DNA of 64,000 nucleotides from Heracleum sosnowskyi (Eukaryota > Streptophyta > Magnoliopsida > Apiales > Apiaceae): NCBI GenBank assembly GCA_030848705.1, contig CM061238.1:49453133-49517132 (forward strand), written 5' to 3'. Both the position numbers and the translations under genes were made by a program. The first letter of the stretch is position 1. Every line of letters begins with the position of its first letter. Shown here in pieces: positions 59,612 to 64,000 of this stretch. The notes under the pieces are model-generated. The model saw only the letters and a program-made list of their open reading frames with translations, had not been told where the DNA came from and made no database searches.

Positions 59612-60022
59612 GCCGGTAGAGACGAGGTTGGGTTATGATGTGGATTCCAGTCAGATAGTACATAGATGCATAGTATAGTACCAGCAGTGCACCAGGCTTA
59701 TAGTATCGCCTTGGATTGTTGTTGTATTTTGTTGTTGTACTGTTAATCGGCAGTTGTAGTTCAGCTACGCCACACTTTACTTTTGAAAGCGTTCTACGCT
59801 TGTATCGAATCTATGTATATATTTATGATAACCATCCTTTGTAGAACTGTTATTATCCTCTTGTTATTCATTTTCAATATTGTAATTGTTATTCTACTTG
59901 TGCAACGAGTGTACCCTAACGCCGTTGAAAATCCGTAAATCATGGTTCTACCAATTGTGTTCTCTTTCTCTTCTATTTATGAATTATTTGATTAAATCGG
60001 TTATTGTTTATTCATCAGCAAT
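59612..60022 (+). other. H leader between pre-gag ORF and gag
   Basis: 411 bp, pyrimidine-rich towards the end, with no supported gene. Ends at the gag ATG. Confidence 0.5.
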
Positions 60023-62398
60023 ATGCCTCCTAGACGAAATACCCGTGCGAATTATTCCACTGACCAAGAAAGTCAACAGAATACACCCCCAACGGGTCAT
60101 TTAGATCCGGTTGTAATACAGCTTTTGAATACCCTCACTCAACAAACTACTGCTCTAGCACAACAACAACAACAGATCCAACAACAGTTACTACAATAGC
60201 AGCAGCAGCATCAACAACAGCAGCACCAGCAGGTAGTACCCGTGGTTACGTTTAAATCTTTTCAAGCAGCAAAACCTCCAGAGTTCAAGGGATCTGCTGA
60301 TCCAGTTGAGGCAAAGGCATGGTTAAAGGAAATGGAGAAAGCTTTTACGTTGATAGAGGTAACGGGAGAAAAGAAAACTGAGTATGCTAGTTATTTTCTG
60401 AAAAATGAGGCAAGTTATTGGTGGGAAACTAGTAAGGCTTTAGAACCTGAAGGGTTAATTACGTGGGACAGATTTACAGAATTGTTTTTAGAGAAGTATT
60501 TTCCTGACTTTATGCGAGATCAAATGGAGTTGAAATTTTTAGAATTGAAGCAAGGTAGTATGACTGTTTCTCAATACGAGACCAAGTTTACCGATTTGTC
60601 TAGGTTTGTTCCGACATACGTTGATACGGAGAAGAAGAAGGCCAAGAGGTTCCAACAGGGACTGAGGTCATGGATTCATAGTAAGTTAGCAGTTTTGGAA
60701 TTAGATACATATGTAGCCGTAGTACAGAAGGCAATGATTGCGGAAGGAGAGAGTGATTCATACATGAGAGAGAGAGAGAATAAGAAAAGAAAGGTAGGGA
60801 CAACTGATAAGGTCCAGTCACAGGGAGATCTTCAGAGCCATCCAAACAAGAAACCGGGATTTCAGCTGAGCAGAGGTACAACTTTCAAGAAACCAGATAC
60901 CGGAAATGTAGGACCAATCAATCGTCCACCAGACAATAATCAGCAAGTAGTTTCCAGACCTCCACTGCCAGAATGTAAGACATGCGGGAAAAGACATCAA
61001 GGTATATGCCACAGATTGAGTATCACATGTTTTAAGTGTAACTAGAAGGGGCATTATGCCAGGGATTGCAAGACAGGTATTGTGTGTCATCGATGTAAGA
61101 GACCAGGCCATATGATCAAGGATTGTAGAGCGCCAACACCCGTGAACAACATGATTCGAGCTATAGAGGCACCTCCAGCTGTTGATGTTCAGCCGTTAGC
61201 CAGAACCTATAATATGTCAATGAGGGAAGTAGTGAGAGACTCCGATGTGGTGGCAGGTACACTTCTAGTAAATTCTGTTAATGCTAAAGTGCTGATAGAT
61301 TTAGGAGCTACTAAGTCGTTTATTTCGGAAACGTTTGCTCGTAAATTGAATTTTTTAATGGAACCCTTAAGTGGAGTGTTGAGTGTAGAAATAGCTAACC
61401 AGGATCGTATACTGGTCAGTTCATATTGTCCCCATTGTGAAATTGAGATTTTAGGGAGTCGTTTTTATGCTGATTTATTACCTTTCAAGTTGGGAGAATT
61501 TGATGTTATTTTAGGAATGGATTGGTTAACTGATTATGATGCGCGTATTGATTGGAAGGATAAGAGGGTTACTTTAGTTACCCCCGGAAAGAAAGAAGTG
61601 ATATTTAAAGGAGAGAAACAAACGAAGAAATTTTTGACAATGATTCAGACTAAGAGGTTATTAAAACAAGGATGTGAGGCTTATCTCGCATATGTGATAG
61701 ATACAGAGAAGGAAGTTTCTAAGTTAGAAGATATTCCAGTCGTGAGTGAGTTTCCAGATGTTTTTCCAGAAGAGTTACCAGGACTACCTCCGGATAGAGA
61801 GATTGAGTTCGCGATAGACTTAACACCAGGCGAGGAACCAGTATCCAAAGCACCATACAGAATAGCACCAGTGGAGATGAAGGAATTAGCTAAGCAATTG
61901 CAGGAATTGTTAGACAAAGGAATTATCAGACCTAGCGTTTCACCGTGGGGAGCACCAGTGCTGTTTGTCAAAAAGAAGGATGGAAGTATGAGACTTTGTA
62001 TAGATTATCGGGAGTTAAACAAACTAACCATCGAGAACAAGTATCCATTGCCCAGAATAGATGATCCGTTTGACCAGTTAAAAGGAGTGGTTCATTTTTC
62101 TAAGATTGATCTACGATCAGGATATCACCAATTGAAGGTTAAACCAGACGATATACCGAAGACAGCTTTTCGAACAAGGTATGGACATTATGAGTTTTTA
62201 GTAATGGCGTTTGGATTGACGAATGCACCAGCAGCTTTTATGGATTTAATGAACATGATTTTTAAGAAGTATTTGGATGAGTTTGTAGTGGTATTCATCG
62301 ATGATATTTTGATATATTCCAAGACAGAAGAAGAACATACGAATCATTTGTGGATTGTGTTGGAGATTTTAAGACAAGAAGGACGAATCATTAAGTGA
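60023..62398 (+). pseudogene. gag-pol: H gag-protease-partial RT, two stops and 3' truncation
   Basis: Start ATG at 60023 (MPPRRNTRANY), followed by a Gln-rich tract containing TAG at 60197-60199 (codon 59). Retrotrans_gag domain from FKSFQAAKPPEFKGSADP to about codon 240. First CCHC knuckle CFKCN has TAG at 61043-61045 (codon 341) and continues KGHYARDC; second knuckle is CHRCKRPGHMIKDC. The protease motif reads LIDLGATKSF, with Ser/Thr of D-S/T-G replaced by Leu, so the active site is altered. RT runs from the PYRIAP block through KIDLRSGYHQ to VVFIDDILIYS and stops soon after, at TGA 62396-62398, where LTR sequence begins. The Pro in RIDDPFDQLKG is also unusual (family Leu). All in one frame. 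Confidence 0.9.
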
Positions 62399-64000
62399 TT
62401 ATGTGTAAATTGGTGTGCCGGAAGCCCCGTTCAAATATCTTGTCATTTGAAAATATCTTCAATTTTGAGCCCCGTTTTGAAAATTCAAGGGCCCCGTTGA
62501 AATTTTGTACATCATTATTATTCCTTCATCATTCGTGTCCGAATCATTATCGGAGGATTTCTTCGTATTATTATATCCCTTCAATAGTATTTGTTTTATT
62601 CAAAGAAAGAAAAATTATTCCAAACCCTAACCCTAATTTTTCTAGGGTAATTGATATATCGTCTGTATCAATAATACATATGTTATAGCCCCAGTATTCT
62701 TGAGCATTAGTTATATAAATGATATGTATTGATTTGGATAACTATCAGTCTTTGTGGATAGTTATCACCTCGTAAAACGTGTATTTTACCTTATTAGGGT
62801 TTTAAAGCGAACCAGTGGATCAATATCGATCCAAAAATGTCATTTGGGGTATTATTTTCCACTAAGTATAAAAAGGAGAATCGTACATTATACTTCATAT
62901 AATCCGTATTAAAAATATACAAAATATAAAATTCCCGAACTGTGTTCTTCGTGTTCTCGAAAATCAAAATCAATTTTGATTGTGTTATTGAAATCCAAAT
63001 CACAAGTTCAAGTACTCAAATCAAAGATCTTGAGCTCTAGTTTTAGAATCTTCCAACCATATCATCATCTGGTAATGTTTCGATTTTATATGAATTTTTC
63101 AAATTTTGAATTAAAATTAGGGTTTATGTTCGAATTGGGGATTTTCATTCTGTTGATTCTCCGTTCAATTGATTGCTTCCAACATGTTCCTAGGGTTCTA
63201 ATTAGTAGGAATCCATGCTTTAATTTCATGTTTATGTTCAATTTTTAAGAATTCGATTTTCGGGTTTTGACCCGAACTTTCTTTTTAATCGTCCGTTCTT
63301 GTTGTTGATCTGACATGATTTTGGATAGAGGGGTTTGATTGTATGTGTTCTTAGCTTCATTTTGGTATAAAGAACGTAGAGTTTCATGTACAAAATTTGT
63401 AGATCGGAAAATTTGTTTAAGATCGCCGGAAAATAGTCGGGTTTGAAGTTCCGGTGATGTTTTTGGTTTGTTTTTTATCGGAATATGTTGAAAATAGTCG
63501 GGTTTGAATATTTATAAAAATCATATTTTTATTTTAAAAATACATTTCTAAATTCAAAAAATTCTGAAAAATTATATTTATTTATTTAAATTCGAAAACT
63601 GATTAAATTTAATTATTTGAATTATTTTGAATTAATAATTAATTAATTTAATTAATTGATTAATTCTTTTAATCAGTTAATTCTTAATAATTAATTATTA
63701 ATTAGATTTAATTAATTTAAATTAGGTTTAATTATTTTCTAGCTTGATTTTATTATTTAAAAATAGTTTGAGCATTTGGAAATTGTCAATTAATTTTATA
63801 TTAATTTATTTAATTGTTTTTAAATACTTATATTGGGATTAAAAATTCGATTTTTGATTTAAAAATTATTTGTTACTTATTTAAATCCAAATAAGCCTCG
63901 AATATTGTTCTAAAAATATTTGTAAGTGCTATATGGTTTATATGAGTCGAATAATGTGTTTTAATTGTCCGTAAATGCCCGTACGAGGGCTAATGTCTGA
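62391..64000 (+). mobile_element. H LTR fragment fused to RT
   Basis: Matches the 5' LTR from about 55809 (TTAAGTGATTATGTG) onward, so it lacks the first part of the LTR. TTAAG at the joint may be microhomology. A second internal deletion is near 63490, where about 240-280 bp of the LTR are replaced by a short repeat of GAAAATAGTCGGGTTTGAA (also at about 63429). It runs to the window edge. No gene. Confidence 0.85.
62867..62875 (+). promoter_or_regulatory. TATA box in H 3' LTR fragment
   Basis: TATAAAAAG in the same context as 56300. Confidence 0.55.

Larger units (their letters stand above)
55126..64000 (+). mobile_element. gypsy element H (Tekay-like), internally deleted, runs off the window
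   Basis: Plus-strand element: 5' LTR 55126-58922, PBS 58926, pre-gag ORF, gag-protease-RT (60023-62398), then a deletion that joins RT directly to an LTR interior (62391 on). RNase H, integrase and chromodomain are absent. The right end lies outside the window. Confidence 0.85.

Noticed and set aside
1..64000. Host genes, tRNA or rRNA genes, organelle inserts
   Set aside because: No reading frame or RNA-like sequence outside retrotransposons could be supported; Met-tRNA similarity is confined to primer-binding sites.

Overview
The window is a plant nuclear repeat block, and I find no host gene in it. All recognisable coding sequence belongs to LTR retrotransposons: Ty1/copia elements of the Sirevirus type (Met-tRNA primer site, very long gag, an extra ~1,500-codon ORF after pol) and chromovirus/Tekay-like Ty3/gypsy elements with ~4 kb LTRs. 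Protein style and LTR structure suggest a eudicot, perhaps an asterid, with a large genome; the species cannot be fixed from the sequence.

Layout. 1-1732: part of a gypsy LTR (E1) inserted in the gag of a Sirevirus S2 copy (1738-3446). 3447-9873: gypsy LTR pieces (G, then H') and a fragment of a Sirevirus third ORF. 9874-9910: one 37-bp end of an S2 LTR. 9911-31061: a decayed minus-strand gypsy element G (3' LTR, PPT, pol, gag, PBS, start of 5' LTR), split by a nearly complete Sirevirus S1 (15878-27907; 563-bp LTRs, TSD CCTCA). 31062-48042: a minus-strand S2 Sirevirus with a damaged 3' LTR. Its 5' LTR is interrupted by a 4.3-kb solo gypsy LTR (E2, 43697-48025, TSD ACAAC). 48043-51002: the rest of G's 5' LTR. 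51003-55125: the H' LTR piece and a longer third-ORF fragment. 55126-64000: a plus-strand gypsy element H with a tandemly duplicated promoter region, a pre-gag ORF, gag-protease-partial RT, and a deletion joining RT to an LTR.

The stretch 1738-9873 recurs in the same order and orientation at about 41998-54476 (apart from E2), offset ~44.6 kb. The window therefore probably spans a large tandem duplication whose first unit lies mostly upstream. The two ends of a second, opposite-orientation S2 insertion (TSD AAGGT) lie inside-out at 9910 and 31062, on the two sides of G.

As a system: S1 and S2 each encode gag, protease, integrase, RT and RNase H, plus a large third protein of unknown function. 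Both families carry a family-specific short motif repeated through U3, spacers and weakly constrained coding stretches. In S2 it is ATTYCGTTGAY, translated in several different ways, so it looks maintained at the DNA level. The third protein and these motifs are the most interesting material here. Every coding region except the short pre-gag ORF of H carries stops, frameshifts or truncations, so no copy here looks autonomous.
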